Shown piece by piece: positions 43,705 through 53,572 of a stretch of 64,000 bases of DNA. The notes under the pieces are model-generated. The model saw only the letters and a list, made by a program, of their open reading frames with translations. It was not told the origin of the DNA and did no database searches. Origin of the DNA: Branchiostoma floridae (lineage: Eukaryota; Chordata; Leptocardii; Amphioxiformes; Branchiostomatidae); contig NW_023365773.1 of NCBI RefSeq assembly GCF_000003815.2, forward strand, positions 604,878 to 668,877, in the 5' to 3' direction. The number at the start of each line of letters is the position of its first letter. Position 1 is the first letter of the stretch. The position numbers and the translations under genes are program-made.

Positions 43705-46700
43705 CTGAAAAGAAATTACATTTAAGATTATAGAGAGAAATTCTAAACTTTCTAAAAGACAATGGCTCTACAAGACAGCAGAAGCAGAACTACGTACAAT
43801 GGTCAACCTTGATATGTACTAATGGAATCTAGTGTGGCTTTAGAATGAATTGATGAAGAAATGACTATTAAAATGCTAATATAGTTGATGGTTCCATTTA
43901 CCAGAATCTAGAGATGTTGTCCCATCCTCCTGAGAAATGGCCCCTCCATCCATGTTGCTATGGCGACCACCTGACCCAGATGCCGACGCCTCTCGGTCAG
44001 TGTCGTCGGGTGACCTTTCATTGGGTTGGTCCTCTCCTATACAAACATTGAGCCAACAACAACAAGTGAAGTATCTGTTTATTGTCAGGCACTATGGCCC
44101 CAAAAGACGGACAATTTGACTGAACATTAAAAAAACAACAATAATCTAGTTTGAATTCAATACATTTGAGTACAAGAGATTAAACAGGTAGAAACCAGAA
44201 ACAGGTAACTTTAGTATGAAGAATATGATGTCATTCCATGCCAAAGTGACCTCACGCGTTGGGTTTTAGCAAGAATCGTATATTTCAGATGATCTGGAGA
44301 AAAGTTTCTAAAACTTTCATTGCACACAACTAGATATTTTTTTAAACCAATCACGTCTTTAGAACTTATTTATTTGATATTATAAATGCTGTGCTCTAAC
44401 TTAACCTCTGCAGAGTGACACATAGATTTATTATATTTATATTTATCATAGTTATATTCACCAGAATTCGAAGATCTGCTCTCTTCTTCCTCAGACATGG
44501 GTCCTCCCTCCATGTTGCCATGGCTACCATCCGATGTCAACGCTGAAGTCTCCCTGTCATTGGAACTGTCCTCGCCTAGGATCAAGACCAATTTACGCAG
44601 TTGATATACATGCCTTCTGATCCCAGTGTCGATGCCACATACACATTACCATATGCTACCTCACTACATTATACATAACAGTTACAGTTACAAACGTTGA
44701 ATAATGCTCCACACCATGTAATGCAAAAGTGGGATTGTTAACCACTGCGCTATAACACTTACCATCAGCCCTGCCTGTATCCATGTCACTGTCTGCCTTC
44801 CCTTTTGCCGCCTCACAATCCGCTCCTGTCTGAAACAGCTGACCAGAATCTGCGGCGTCTATATAAAGGGAATGAATGAAAACATAAATGAATATAAATG
44901 AAAATTACAGAAAATGATAGTAAATACAATTGTCCATGTGAAAATGCAAAGAACACGTAGTCTATTGTTTTCTGAAATACTCTATGAAGTTAATATAGCC
45001 ACGGTGATACAGTAGAATATCAACTTTGGAGAAAAAGATTTGATTTACCTGCGACCTCGTGTATCCCAGCATCCCTTAGGGCCTGCGCCAGCTGTTCCAG
45101 CGTGACGTCACCAACGTTCCTCTCCATCCAATTACAGATCAGCTGATGAGGACGGAGGGAGGGGGGCAGTCTGGCTGTCAGGTCCCGGATGTAGTCGGTG
45201 TTGAAGCCGAGAGCTGAAGCCAGCCGCTCCCACATGGAGCCCAGACAGTCAGCAATGGCGGCAAACTGTCTGTCTAGCTCTGTAAGCCATGCAGGAAAGA
45301 TATGTATGACCATTGTTCACAAGCTGGGAACGCTTAGATACCTGATATAAGTGTCTAGGGACGTTATTAACAATATAATAATATTAAAGATTATCATCAT
45401 TTTGGGTGCATTTTAACCATAACTGCATATTTGTGACTTTTACTTTGGTTCGAATATATCGGCTGTAAAGCACGCATAATACAGTTAGCTACTATCGATG
45501 AAACTGTCCTACTATACTTTTTTTGTTCGATTCAAATTAGACATGATTATATACCTGATTCCTCCTTCACTTCCACTCCATCGGTGCTCATTTCTGTATC
45601 ATAGAATAGAGAAGTTAAAATAGTCAAATCTAATATCAAATATGAATTGCCACATGCACAAATTACACATGTATGTGTCATTCCCTAACGGACAGGAGTG
45701 TCATTAGACAAGACAAAGTTACTGTAGTATTATGTCTAAATGTTGATGTTTTTTTAGCACATTTTATAGCTTCAAAGATCATCAAAATAATTTCTAAATA
45801 GTGCTTACCTGATTTTACTGTTCCCATCATGCAGCAGGACGGCACCTGCTCAGCTGGCTCCTGCTTTACATGTATGACGTCATCACCACCTGACACCTGC
45901 CGCCCACCTGTGTCATCACCATGGTAACCAGGAGACGTGTCGTCACCATGGTTACTGTTGCATGGTGCAGGAGGACCCTGTCCTGAATGTTCCCGAGATG
46001 GACCAGGATGTGGGGGGCCTCGGCCTGCTGTGCCACTCGGGTCTGGGGAAGAGTGGAGAACCATTGGCATTTCTCTTATTAACATCATCGATCATCTTTT
46101 GTAAAATCATGCATGTGTTAAGTCAAATTTCGTTTTGAGCAAAACCACGTGTACGCAATATCAGAAAGCTGCAATAATTTCATTTCGATGTAAAAGCATC
46201 GAATACAATTCGTTTCATAGGTTGACAACTGTTCCAGGCTTCTCTGAGAGGAATATTGTAATAAAATGCTAGAAAGATGATGTCACATCAAAATATGGAA
46301 TACTTTGGTCTGGGGAAGGGTACGTGTATAATCATAATCATGAAAGTCAAATGTCTTTACATGATTATACCACAATAAAATGCCAATAGTACCATGTATA
46401 AAATGTGAGTAATACCTGAAAGAAGTGCTTATTTCTAAAGAGGGGTGATGTATTAAAAAGGTTAGACCGATGATGTCCTGTGAAAAGATGACTTACCCTG
46501 ATCTGAGAAGTCTCCGTCCTCTGTAGCAGAGTCCAAGACTCGGACATGTATGTACAAGTCTGCTCCTCCCTCTGCTGCCCTCATGTCGTCTGTGATCAGT
46601 TCCCGGGTCAGGGTGTCGGACAGGCTCCCGTCACTGTAGCTTCGCCAAAATGTGTCATAGCAGCCGACATCGGAGAAGTCAAGATGGCAAAACACACAAC

Positions 46701-49700
46701 CTGCCTCTGCTTTTCTAAGTGCAGCTTTGAATTGTTTGAAGCACTTCGCCATTTTGTGATAAGCTTGTCTGTTTTCCAGATCAAGTATTCTGCCTCTGAA
46801 AATTACCTGAGCTACTTCTGCAATCTTATCATTAACTCTTTTCTTTATTTTTAATTTTGCCCCAGACGTAAGCTTTGGTTTATGCTTATCATCATCATCA
46901 TCAGGCACAGCTGAAGCAATTTCCTTCAGTGATTTTACGCATTTCTTAAATTCACGATAGTCCTGAACAGTTTTTTTGTCAAAAACTTTCTCAGCATTCT
47001 CAACAACAGTGTGATAAATGGTGCTTTTGTCATCAGGTAAAACATTAGGCACAGGCAGGTCAGGATGGCGGTCATGTTTGGCTGTCAACAAATCACTCAT
47101 GCCAGGTTCATCTGTAAAGTAAAACAATATCAAAGTAATATCTTTTAAAAAGTTAAAAAGACTAACACAGTGAGCATCGTTTTCCATTCTATTTTATTTT
47201 ATTCTATTCTATTCAGTGATTTCTTTTTTGCATGTAACATTGTTTTGTACACATGCATATTCTGTGACATTCCTGTGAAATGGATAGAATATAGTTTGTT
47301 CAGTACAAAACATACGAGCCTTTATGTATATTTCAAAAACTAACATCTGTTTATGGAAAGTTTGTAACAAAAGATAATTTACATACCAACTTTGAGCAAG
47401 GAGGTTTTATCAATGCTTTGACATATTTGAAGTGTACCTATCTTAATCAGTGGTGTACCTTTTATGGACGCAAACGTCCTCCTTGTCTCAGGGTCAGGTT
47501 TTATCCTTTTTCGGTGTCCTGCAGCTATACTCCGTTTACCCGGCTTTCTCCTTTGCTTCCTCTTTCTATCCTGTCGTCTTCGTTCCAGTTCGGAATTTGA
47601 TTGTTGTGTTGAAGGATGTACTACAGACAATAAACAATTGCAACATCGGAGACACCATGGTTAGTTGGAGAAGCATAGTGTCGAATGTACAAATCTCACA
47701 ACAATCACGTTATCTTGGCAGAGGACATGCAGCAATGATGGGCAACTTAGTAATACGGATTACAGAGTATCTTTTTTATAAACATCTGAACCGCACCTTT
47801 GTCAGGCTCTGATTCTTCCCCACTAGTTACACTCGATGCTCCATAGTGCTGACTTGACCATGACGGTGTCGAGTTTGTGTCACAGCCATTGCCATTCCAC
47901 CCATTCGGATACGGTGTTCTGTCGCCGTTGACTTCTTTTCCCCGAACCACTGTGTCCGTGCCATTTGATTCTATGATGACAAAATGAGGCATTAATCCTT
48001 TCCTGACATTTCTCAAATTGCCTTTTACATGTTTCTCTACTGGAAAAAAAGAACAAAAGATTATTGTTTAGTTGATGTCATAGTTGATGCCATTACATAG
48101 CATATTACAAAGTGTGTATTTACAGAGTATGTCGAACAAAAGTCAAGCGTATAACTTACCGGCACATGCTACATGGTTGGACTGTTTTGATTCCTGTTTT
48201 AACTGAACTGAACATCCGCATGAATCTTGTGTCTTCCTCTTCTTATGAGGGTGCACTGTTACAACAAAAGAAGCATCATTTAACAAACACAATGAAACTT
48301 TTGAATAAAGATATCATATGACATGAAATGGTTGCACATGTGTCCTGTTGCATTGGTTTGGAAATCTATATAAATATGCCTGATTTCTAATATTATAATA
48401 ATATTGCTGTAATGTCTTTCAATAATTCCTCCAAAGGGTATGGTGGGAAAAGCGAGCAAAATACCTTTCCATTGTAGGTTGTGGACAGGAATGCATGCAG
48501 GCTCTTCTGTGCTGAGCTCATTGGTAGTGATGTCTTGACCTTTGTACTTGCCAAGCTCGTCTGTTGGTAGAAACAGCAAAATTGGGTTCACTCTCATTTC
48601 CCTTTCAAGATCAATTGACAATTCAAAGTATTAATCAAAAATGATTATGAACTATTCCATTGTAGCCACGTGGGCAAATTAGTACGAGGTTAGTGTACAC
48701 ATGTTCTATTTAAAATCTAGTTCAGTTCTCGAGACTTGTTATCAAGGTTAAAAAAACAGCATTACAATTTTGAGTTTGAATAAATCATGAATAAAAACAT
48801 CTCACTTTGCCCACCTGCAGTATGTCGAAACCCTCCCCTCCTGAGCGCTTGTGCCAGCTTGACCCTGCAGGCCTTCCTGCCGCGCCTGTCCCTCCACAGC
48901 TCCAGGGCCTGGAGCGCCTGGTGCTGTTTGCTGTAAGGTTGTCTGAGTTGGATGGCGTGTATGTCCTGTGCTGTGAGGCCCAGCTGATCTTCTGCAAACT
49001 TTACCCAACAGGACGCAACAGCTTTGGCAACAGGTGGGAAATACGTGCGGCTGGGGGCAGGTCCTGGAAAAGTGGGAATCAGTGCCTTACGTTATGCGAC
49101 ATACGATGACTTCAGCAGTCACAGAATATATACAGATGCATTTATCAAAATAAACACTGAGTTCACAGTTAACAAAGATGACAAATCTCATAACGCCAAC
49201 CTTACCAGCGTGAGCGTCACTCCCCACCAGAGATGACTCCTCTGATGAGTCTTCTTCCTGGATCTGCTCTGCTTTCTTTTTCCGTTTTCTTTTCCTTTTC
49301 TTTCTGGGTTTGTTGCCTAAGAAATGTTGAGATGAGACAAAGACTCATGAGCAATATTACTCATATTTTCATAAAATGGCACAGGACCGGGAAAATCAAG
49401 TAATGAATGAACGAAGATGCCAGTGCCACGACAAAGATGTCTATGATTTTGTTATCACTATTCGCAAAACAGGACGTATTTGACACGGGTGTATATCATG
49501 ACAATAGCAGTGCAATCTGTCTAAGACCAGGACGTTGTGATAACACTGTATTTAAACAAAGATAACACAGTTTAACACACCTTCTAAGCTCTCCGCAGTC
49601 AGCCGTTCACCAATGTTGATGAGAGCCTGCATCAGAACCTGTAGAGTAGCTCCACTTCCCTCCCTGTTTCTCCACCGATCCAGCACCTCTCGGCACCTGT

Positions 49701-50193
49701 GGTCAGGGCTGGCTTCTGTGGTGGCGATTCCTTTGATCTCGTTTCGGTCGAACCCCAGCTCCCGGGCCAGGTCGTCCCACTTGTGGCTTACTTTCTTCAT
49801 AACTTTGTCGAAATATTTCTCGACGTCAACTGGAATGTTGAATTGAAAGTCTGTCATGAATCGATTATCTATTGTTTCATATTTGCAGCATAGTCTGGGA
49901 TTCAGGCAATGATTTCTTATTGCCGAGTATGTAATTTGATCGATCTGTATTGTGTTAGTTTTATTTGTTTATTATGTTCAAAGGTTTTAATAACAAGTAT
50001 GAAATTCAGCATGTTTAAACAATTGCCAACCAATCAATACTACTTGTCTGTAGCCTCTCACTAGTAAAATGCGTTAGTACTTCTTGTCTTGCCACCAATT
50101 AATGTCACATTGAAAATGAATAATAAAGATAACGTTGTTATGAACATTGCAAAGATCATGACCTGCATCACTTCCTTGTCCTTCCTCACCCAT
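39329..50193 (-). CDS. Gene C: DEATH-DEATH-TRADD-N-like-DEATH-LRR protein, about 2,360 aa, 16 coding exons
   Basis: Join on the minus strand: 50193-50163, 49829-49581, 49316-49206, 49063-48815, 48560-48465, 48255-48160, 47970-47797, 47620-47387, 47111-46497, 46042-45809, 45593-45555, 45279-45049, 44858-44763, 44575-44462, 44036-43902, 43704-39329. It is the cleanest model in the window: every internal exon length is divisible by three, all phases are 1-1, and no stop or frameshift was found. Order: DEATH, Lys/Arg-acidic module, DEATH, four short linker exons with NLS and SUMO motifs, TRADD-N-like domain, VKQEP and VKEE exons, DEATH, SGQLF and acidic exons, WHD remnant with LRRs. The LRR exon holds two successive LRR-cap blocks. 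It is a probable nuclear immune or cell-death scaffold. No NTPase motif is visible in any exon. Confidence 0.78.
39660..42000 (-). repeat. Gene C LRR-coding array in two blocks
   Basis: 153-base LRR-pair units run from about 42000 to 40630 and again from about 40290 to 39730, separated by an internal copy of the cap. Many units are identical over most of their length. Confidence 0.85.
40274..40600 (-). other. Internal copy of the C-terminal cap in gene C
   Basis: The sequence aligns with the last about 100 residues of genes A, B and D but lacks the stop codon and continues into TEIDLHDRGFSDVAVP, an LRR start. It proves a tandem LRR-cap duplication within one exon. Confidence 0.8.
43902..44036 (-). 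CDS. Gene C exon: acidic linker
   Basis: A 135-base phase 1-1 exon (GEDQPNERSPDDTDREASAS..., ending SQEDGTTSLDSG). The family GE-x-x-x-NER recurs in D; disordered. Confidence 0.65.
44037..44461 (-). other. Gene C intron, nothing recognised
   Basis: A 425-base intron without recognisable content. Confidence 0.4.
44462..44575 (-). CDS. Gene C exon: acidic linker
   Basis: A 114-base phase 1-1 exon (GEDSSNDRETSALTSDGSHG, NMEGGPMSEEEESRSSNS). It is a tandem relative of the exon at 43902, sharing GED..N.R and NM[DE]GG. Confidence 0.65.
44763..44858 (-). CDS. Gene C exon: SGQLF module
   Basis: A 96-base phase 1-1 exon (DAADSGQLFQTGADCEAAKG, then KADSDMDTGRAD). It shares [DE]A-x-x-SGQLF with genes B and D. 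Confidence 0.65.
45049..45279 (-). CDS. Gene C exon: third death fold (DEATH)
   Basis: A 231-base phase 1-1 exon: ELDRQFAAIADCLGSMWERL, ASALGFNTDYIRDL, WMERNVGDVTLEQLAQALRD, AGIHEVAG. Almost identical to the B and D copies. Confidence 0.8.
45555..45593 (-). CDS. Gene C 13-residue exon with a SUMO consensus site
   Basis: A 39-base phase 1-1 exon, EMSTDGVEVKEESG, holding VKEE. Too short to find by ORF length; supported by its paralogues and its splice sites. Confidence 0.65.
45809..46042 (-). CDS. Gene C exon: Pro/Gly-rich linker with VKQEP site
   Basis: A 234-base phase 1-1 exon, DPSGTAGRGPPHPGPSREHS through DDVIHVKQEPAEQVPSCCMM. Same organisation as in B and D. Confidence 0.7.
46043..46496 (-). 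other. Gene C intron, homologous to the gene B intron
   Basis: 454 bases that align with 31003-31591 but lack part of the internal duplication. No exon. Confidence 0.5.
46497..47111 (-). CDS. Gene C exon: TRADD-N-like domain
   Basis: A 615-base phase 1-1 exon encodes 205 residues. It begins DEPGMSDLLTAKHDRHPD, has an acidic DDDDDK insert and a Lys-rich helix (LTSGAKLKIKKRVNDKIAEV), then AGCVFCHLDFSD, CYDTFWRSYSDGSLSDTLTR, ELITDDMRAAEGG, ADLYIHVRVLD and DGDFSDQG. The second half is the TRADD-N-like signature and is much better conserved among the genes than the first half. Confidence 0.6.
47387..47620 (-). CDS. Gene C exon: Lys/Arg-rich linker
   Basis: A 234-base phase 1-1 exon starting VHPSTQQSNSELERRRQDRK, with RKRKQRRKPGKR and RKRIKPDPETRR. 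A strong nuclear or nucleolar localisation candidate. The exon is longer than its gene B relative; an earlier donor is possible. Confidence 0.6.
47797..47970 (-). CDS. Gene C exon: Asn/Gly/Ser linker
   Basis: A 174-base phase 1-1 exon with YPNGWNGNGCDTNSTPSWSS and EESEPDK. Disordered. Confidence 0.6.
48160..48255 (-). CDS. Gene C exon: KKRK and LKQE module
   Basis: A 96-base phase 1-1 exon (VHPHKKRKTQDSCGCSVQLK, then QESKQSNHVACAG). It joins an NLS-like run to an LKQE SUMO consensus, as in gene B. Confidence 0.65.
48465..48560 (-). CDS. Gene C exon: linker
   Basis: A 96-base phase 1-1 exon (DELGKYKGQDITTNELSTEE, then PACIPVHNLQWK). No fold recognised. Confidence 0.6.
48815..49063 (-). CDS. 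Gene C exon: second death fold (DEATH)
   Basis: A 249-base phase 1-1 exon: VAKAVASCWVKFAEDQLGLT, AQDIHAIQLRQP, ALELWRDRRGRKACRVKLAQ. The truncated relic at 16875-17028 in gene A matches this version best. Confidence 0.8.
49206..49316 (-). CDS. Gene C exon: Lys/Arg run plus acidic tail
   Basis: A 111-base phase 1-1 exon, NKPRKKRKRKRKKKAEQ then EEDSSEESSLVGSD. Confidence 0.75.
49581..49829 (-). CDS. Gene C exon: first death fold (DEATH)
   Basis: A 249-base phase 1-1 exon: VDVEKYFDKVMKKVSHKWDD, LARELGFDRNEIKGI, CREVLDRWRNREGSGATLQV, ALINIGERLTAESLEG. Confidence 0.85.
49830..50162 (-). other. Gene C intron, nothing recognised
   Basis: A 333-base AT-rich intron. Confidence 0.4.
50163..50193 (-). 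CDS. Gene C first coding exon
   Basis: MGEEGQGSDA plus one base (phase 1). The exon continues as 5' UTR to an acceptor at 50238. The donor GTCATG is weak but fits the paralogue in position and phase. Confidence 0.55.
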
Positions 50194-50497
50194 GATGAGA
50201 TAGCAGGCCGCACGGTGTCACATGGGATTCAACAGGGCCTGAAAAAAACATGACCTACAACATAGTTCACCTGGAAAAGTTTTTTTTTGACACATCACCC
50301 TACACCAATATGTATCTCTGAATAAGGAATGCACGTGATACAGAATATCTATCTAGGTGAAAAAATATTTTGCTTCAGTTAACATAGTTACAAAATTTAT
50401 GTCAACGTTGTTTGCCCGGATCCTTGGTATGTAAACACCTTTACAGGTTGCCCTTCCCACTTACCACCCCACAAAGCAACATATTTTATATCAAGAT

Positions 50498-50532
50498 GGC
50501 GTCACTGGAAGTCCCCAGCATGGGGAATCCCC
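50498..50532. promoter_or_regulatory. CRE-half plus double kappaB module 5 (gene C)
   Basis: GGCGTCAC (50498-50505), GGAAGTCCCC (50507-50516) and GGGGAATCCCC (50522-50532) repeat the order seen at 20337-20371. It lies about 300 bases upstream of the first coding exon. Confidence 0.6.
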
Positions 50533-51448
50533 TTTTCTGGTAACCCGGAAGTAATTAAGCCCCCCTCCCCAGCCGCCTTCTTGTTTTGTTTGCTGACTTT
50601 TAAGTTTTAGTGAAGGGCTGCGAAATCCAAGCCAATCCGAACCACAGATGCACAGACCTTAAATGGCAACTTAGGCAGAACCCAAAGACATGACCATTAA
50701 GAAAACGATATAAAGATTTAAAAAATACAATAATTATACGAAAAATACATAAAAAAGCCGATACTAGTCAACACCGAATCGTTCTTTGTGGCACTTGTCG
50801 TCAGGCCAGATAAATTTGTCAGTAAAGAGACGCCAATACCGTGGCAGATCCTGTCTTTTTATTAGTATATCATGCACTATTTGTCCTCATCAATAGAGAA
50901 TAACTACACAAATCGGCCAACGACGACGGTACAAGAGATAGTCATGAGCGGCAACCGTTTCATGTAGGGTGTAAACTATCTCCTGTTGTTCCGGCCGAAG
51001 CCACCTACTTGAAACGAAAAGACCTGCTCCCTCGACCTTCATATTGCATTTAAAACTTACGACAGACGCTTTGAGGTGACCGTTGTACTTTTTTCAATGA
51101 CATGTACGCAAACCCTAACTCTGATCAGCACAAACAACCGACCTGGTCTCATATAACAGTGCACAAAATAAGAATAAGACATTACTAAAATCTACTAGGA
51201 CATATATATCGATTTTTCAGTAGAATACGACTCTCTGTAATTATCTTTTTTTTAGATATAAACTCGATCTGTTCATGTAGACAGGTCAGGGGTGTCACTC
51301 AACGAATTCGAATATACTATAAATCGTCAAACGCAGGTCGAAAATTGACGTGGCAACTGCAGGGTACGAAACGAGGCGCTGTGGCGTTCGATGTTAATCC
51401 AGAAACGATCCAAATGCTATCTACGATACTTAAAGAAGGGTCAACTTA

Positions 51449-51560
51449 CCGGGTTGGTCCGTTTGGTGGCCATAAATCCTTCAAAAGCACCGCAACAGTT
51501 ACATGACCTACAGGTTCTCCGCCATTTTGACACCTAGTGGAAAGTCCCAGCTTTGTTGAC
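51449..51560 (-). promoter_or_regulatory. Candidate non-coding first exon and promoter of gene C
   Basis: A GTAAGT donor (minus strand) abuts 51449, and GGAAAGTCCC sits at 51539-51548. Sequence and positions are conserved at 21294-21420. Confidence 0.35.
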
Positions 51561-52269
51561 CTGACCTTACCGCAGGTGGAACAACGATACCTTTGACCCC
51601 TGTAGCGACAAATACCTGAGTGTGCAATTCTGGCAGTCTGCCAGCAATCCGCCTCTTTTACAGGTGACACTCGTATCAACATGGTTTAGTGATTACGTCA
51701 CCCCAAGGTAGTGAACTCAGTTTTAGTTGTGTCTCTGTGCGTATGGACCTACGTACCGGCAAAGCTATAGAGGTGAAGGAGTGTCTGCCATCACTATTTG
51801 CTAATTTCGACAAAGGTCAAATGTCCTTGTCAGAATGTCCTTGTCTATTCATCGTCCTGAATGTTCTATTTCCACATATCTCACAAAGTTCACCTAAAGA
51901 CCTCATTATTTTGATGATATTGAATGAAGTTACATCTGTCAAAAAAGTTCCCCAAAACGGGCTCGAATAATTGAAGATTTTAATGCCTTTGCCACCCTAA
52001 ATAACACACAAATTATTGACAGTGAAGTCAATATTTAAGAGAATTATTCCGTGTGATCTGAGGGATTGTTCGTTCTGTTTGCACCGCATATTCTAAATGT
52101 CGTAAAAAAGGTTCCTAGCTGTCGCAAACCTGTCGTGCGATATATGTGACTTGAGGAGGAAGAACTGGAAAGTGCTTTGATATTATTTTTCGTCTATTAT
52201 ACTGATGGAAAGAAAAGGACTTATATTCTTGTCAATCAATAAAACCACGTAAAGCACACATTTGTCGTT

Positions 52270-53572
52270 AAACAAATATTTGTTTCAATTCTGTACAAAA
52301 CATACACACACATGTAATCGATTATATTCAGGCCAGTGCATCTTGAACTGTCTATATTCGGCAGAATGACAGTTTTTGTATAGATTGAATGTATCCAGCC
52401 TAGAGAATCAAAATATGATGTGTTCTTTTCAAACTCACGATTTACGCTGCGATCTTGTATAATGATATGCTGTAGTATATAATAATAACATAGATAAAAG
52501 TATTATTTAATAATCAAGGTTGTAATGAAGAAAGGTATACTTAATCGTCTTGAAGTAAACATTGTTATATATAAGTAAATATAAGGACACTTCTTTTTAA
52601 ATAATCACAGCTGTATTTTCACTTCATCCATGTGTTTATTCGTTCGTTCACGGAGGTCACGTCAGAAGTCAAATGGTGAACTTTGAATCTATTGCGATGA
52701 TACTTGCAATGGATACATCTTCTACCAAATCTTACACAATGATATAGACCTTTACAAACGCCAACTACAATCAATGGTAACGTACAAAGCACTTTGAACA
52801 ATAGACTTTCAAGTCTTGATCAAGATTAAGTTGACTTGTTAAAAGTGGAACGAATATCATTGTAGTAGGAGCACGCCAAGTATGCATATTCTCAGCTTAA
52901 ACTTGGCACAGACAGCACTTGCTTTTGACTGACTACAGTTTGAAACAACACCTTAAAAAACTATGCAGTATGTTCAGCTTATAAAACATGTAATAAGTCC
53001 AGCATGTAAGTTTTTTTTGGCACAATTAACTCGAAACAGAAACAATGTTTACATAATTATGTAAAATATTTACGTGTGTACAAAAGTTATATGATTACAA
53101 AAGTTACACATATACAAAGGTAACACATTCACTTGTAACATATGTACGACTGCCATGCTGGTTCAGTCTGATTTGCATAGATAAACTTATAGTTCTCAAA
53201 TAACTTACATATTTATAACATTTACACAGTCACAGAGTTTACATATTTACAAAGGAAACATATTCATCAAGTTGAAATATTAAAAAAAAGGTTAGATATT
53301 TACAATGTTCTAGTGACTGTCATTAACCTGTAGTTTCAACGGTCGTCCTAGTAGCTTAATGAACAAAAGCATATTGGAAGGATATTCAGGACAGTTTGCC
53401 TTTAGTGTGATGGAAAGCATAAGGGGAACAACTGAGAGCAGGTTCTTTTTTTTTTTATGGCAACGCTGATATAAATTGACGCACCTTGAGTGCTTAGCCA
53501 TCTTGTCTGTCTTTGTTCATCGATATTTCTTGCGTAAACAATTGAGAGCAGAAAGTCAACTTTGGGCGACAT
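52270..53572 (-). other. Presumed gene D 3' UTR, AT-rich
   Basis: The conserved 3'-end block is recognisable at 52265-52310, but AATAAA is changed to AACAAA, so the real poly(A) site may differ. 53040-53310 is a degenerate tandem array of TTACA-rich phrases such as TTACATATTTACAAAGG. No gene. Confidence 0.45.

Larger units (their letters stand above)
50239..52260. other. Gene C 5' region and C-D intergenic DNA
   Basis: No coding exon. Most of it (about 50430-52180) is a diverged duplicate of 20260-22000. It includes kappaB module 5, a candidate non-coding first exon with donor at 51448 and a kappaB site at 51539-51548. Confidence 0.5.
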
